From contig CANQCB010000006.1 in the NCBI GenBank assembly GCA_947589145.1, positions 1 to 24,983 on the forward strand: a stretch of 24,983 nucleotides of DNA, in the 5' to 3' direction. Of the stretch, positions 24,832 to 24,983 are shown piece after piece. Both the position numbers and the translations under genes were made by a program. The DNA comes from an uncultured Clostridia bacterium. Its GTDB lineage: Bacteria; Bacillota; Clostridia; Christensenellales; Pumilibacteraceae. Every line of letters starts with the position of its first letter. Within the stretch, counting starts at the first letter, position 1. The notes beneath the pieces were generated by a model. It was not told the origin of the DNA and ran no database searches. It saw nothing but the letters and a program-made list of their open reading frames with translations.

Positions 24832-24983
24832 ATGAAAAAGATTAAAGTAATTACCGTTATTCTTACAGTTGCGCTTGTTTGTGCTTTTGCCTTCTTGTCC
24901 ACTGCTTGTACTTCCGACCCGCAAAAACCGATAGAGGGTTTATCTTCCCAAAAGGTTGATGAGATAAGGCGCGCGTATATAGA
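24832..24983 (+). CDS. Lipoprotein, N-terminal part (runs off the window)
   Basis: The first 50 codons of a gene that continues past the window. The protein begins MKKIKVITVILTVALVCAFA and reaches LSTAC, a good lipobox with the modified cysteine at residue 26. It would therefore be processed by an Lgt enzyme and signal peptidase II and be anchored outside the membrane. The mature part begins TSDPQKPIEGLSSQKVDEIR, too short to assign a family. GAGGTG precedes the ATG by 3 bases. It follows the repeat-motif gene by 24 bases and probably shares its transcript. The surrounding sequence is A+T-rich like that gene. Confidence 0.8.
   Translation, partial: MKKIKVITVILTVALVCAFAFLSTACTSDPQKPIEGLSSQKVDEIRRAYI

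Overview
This window looks like a chromosomal segment of an uncultured Gram-positive Clostridia-like bacterium (Bacillota). The evidence is consensus sigma-A-type promoters, purine-rich Shine-Dalgarno sites before most genes, simple stem-plus-T terminators, DivIVA-like and VanW-family proteins, a glutamine synthetase-like gene next to an ANTAR gene, and an LL-diaminopimelate aminotransferase (DapL). No phylogenetic marker is present, so the placement is inferred from gene content. Almost every gene lies on the + strand. No tRNA, rRNA, insertion sequence, phage gene or CRISPR array is visible.

Layout. (1) 1-494: the 5' end of a minus-strand SpoVB/MurJ-like flippase gene, then a divergent promoter region. 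(2) 495-3114: a CCA-adding enzyme-like tRNA nucleotidyltransferase and a VanW-family cell-wall protein. (3) 3158-7926: a promoter-to-terminator unit holding an Lgt-like prolipoprotein diacylglyceryl transferase, a small multi-pass membrane protein, nicotinate phosphoribosyltransferase, a DivIVA-domain protein and a coiled-coil protein of unknown function. (4) 7927-11282: a leader with two inverted repeats, a large membrane-anchored, circularly permuted family 3 glycoside hydrolase, and a terminator. (5) 11319-13069: a consensus promoter, a phosphoglucomutase/phosphomannomutase, and a short terminator. (6) 13089-24262: a tight operon of a glutamine synthetase-like protein, an ANTAR regulator, PurF, CarA, a CarB-DapF fusion, PyrG and DapL, closed by a terminator. 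(7) 24300-24983: a more A+T-rich end with its own promoter, a repeat-containing protein of unknown function and the start of a lipoprotein gene.

The most notable region is the operon at 13089-24262. Its three glutamine-consuming amidotransferases (PurF, CarA, PyrG) lie behind a glutamine synthetase-like protein that has lost several catalytic residues, and behind an ANTAR protein whose receiver-like domain has no obvious phosphorylation site. A short terminator precedes the first gene, and ANTAR proteins act by antitermination. This suggests, as inference, a glutamine-linked switch over purine and pyrimidine synthesis. In the same operon, the large subunit of carbamoyl phosphate synthetase is fused in frame to diaminopimelate epimerase in a 1347-residue polypeptide with both parts apparently intact. 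DapL is two genes downstream and makes the LL-diaminopimelate that the DapF half would epimerise, so nucleotide and peptidoglycan precursor synthesis are co-transcribed and partly covalently joined.
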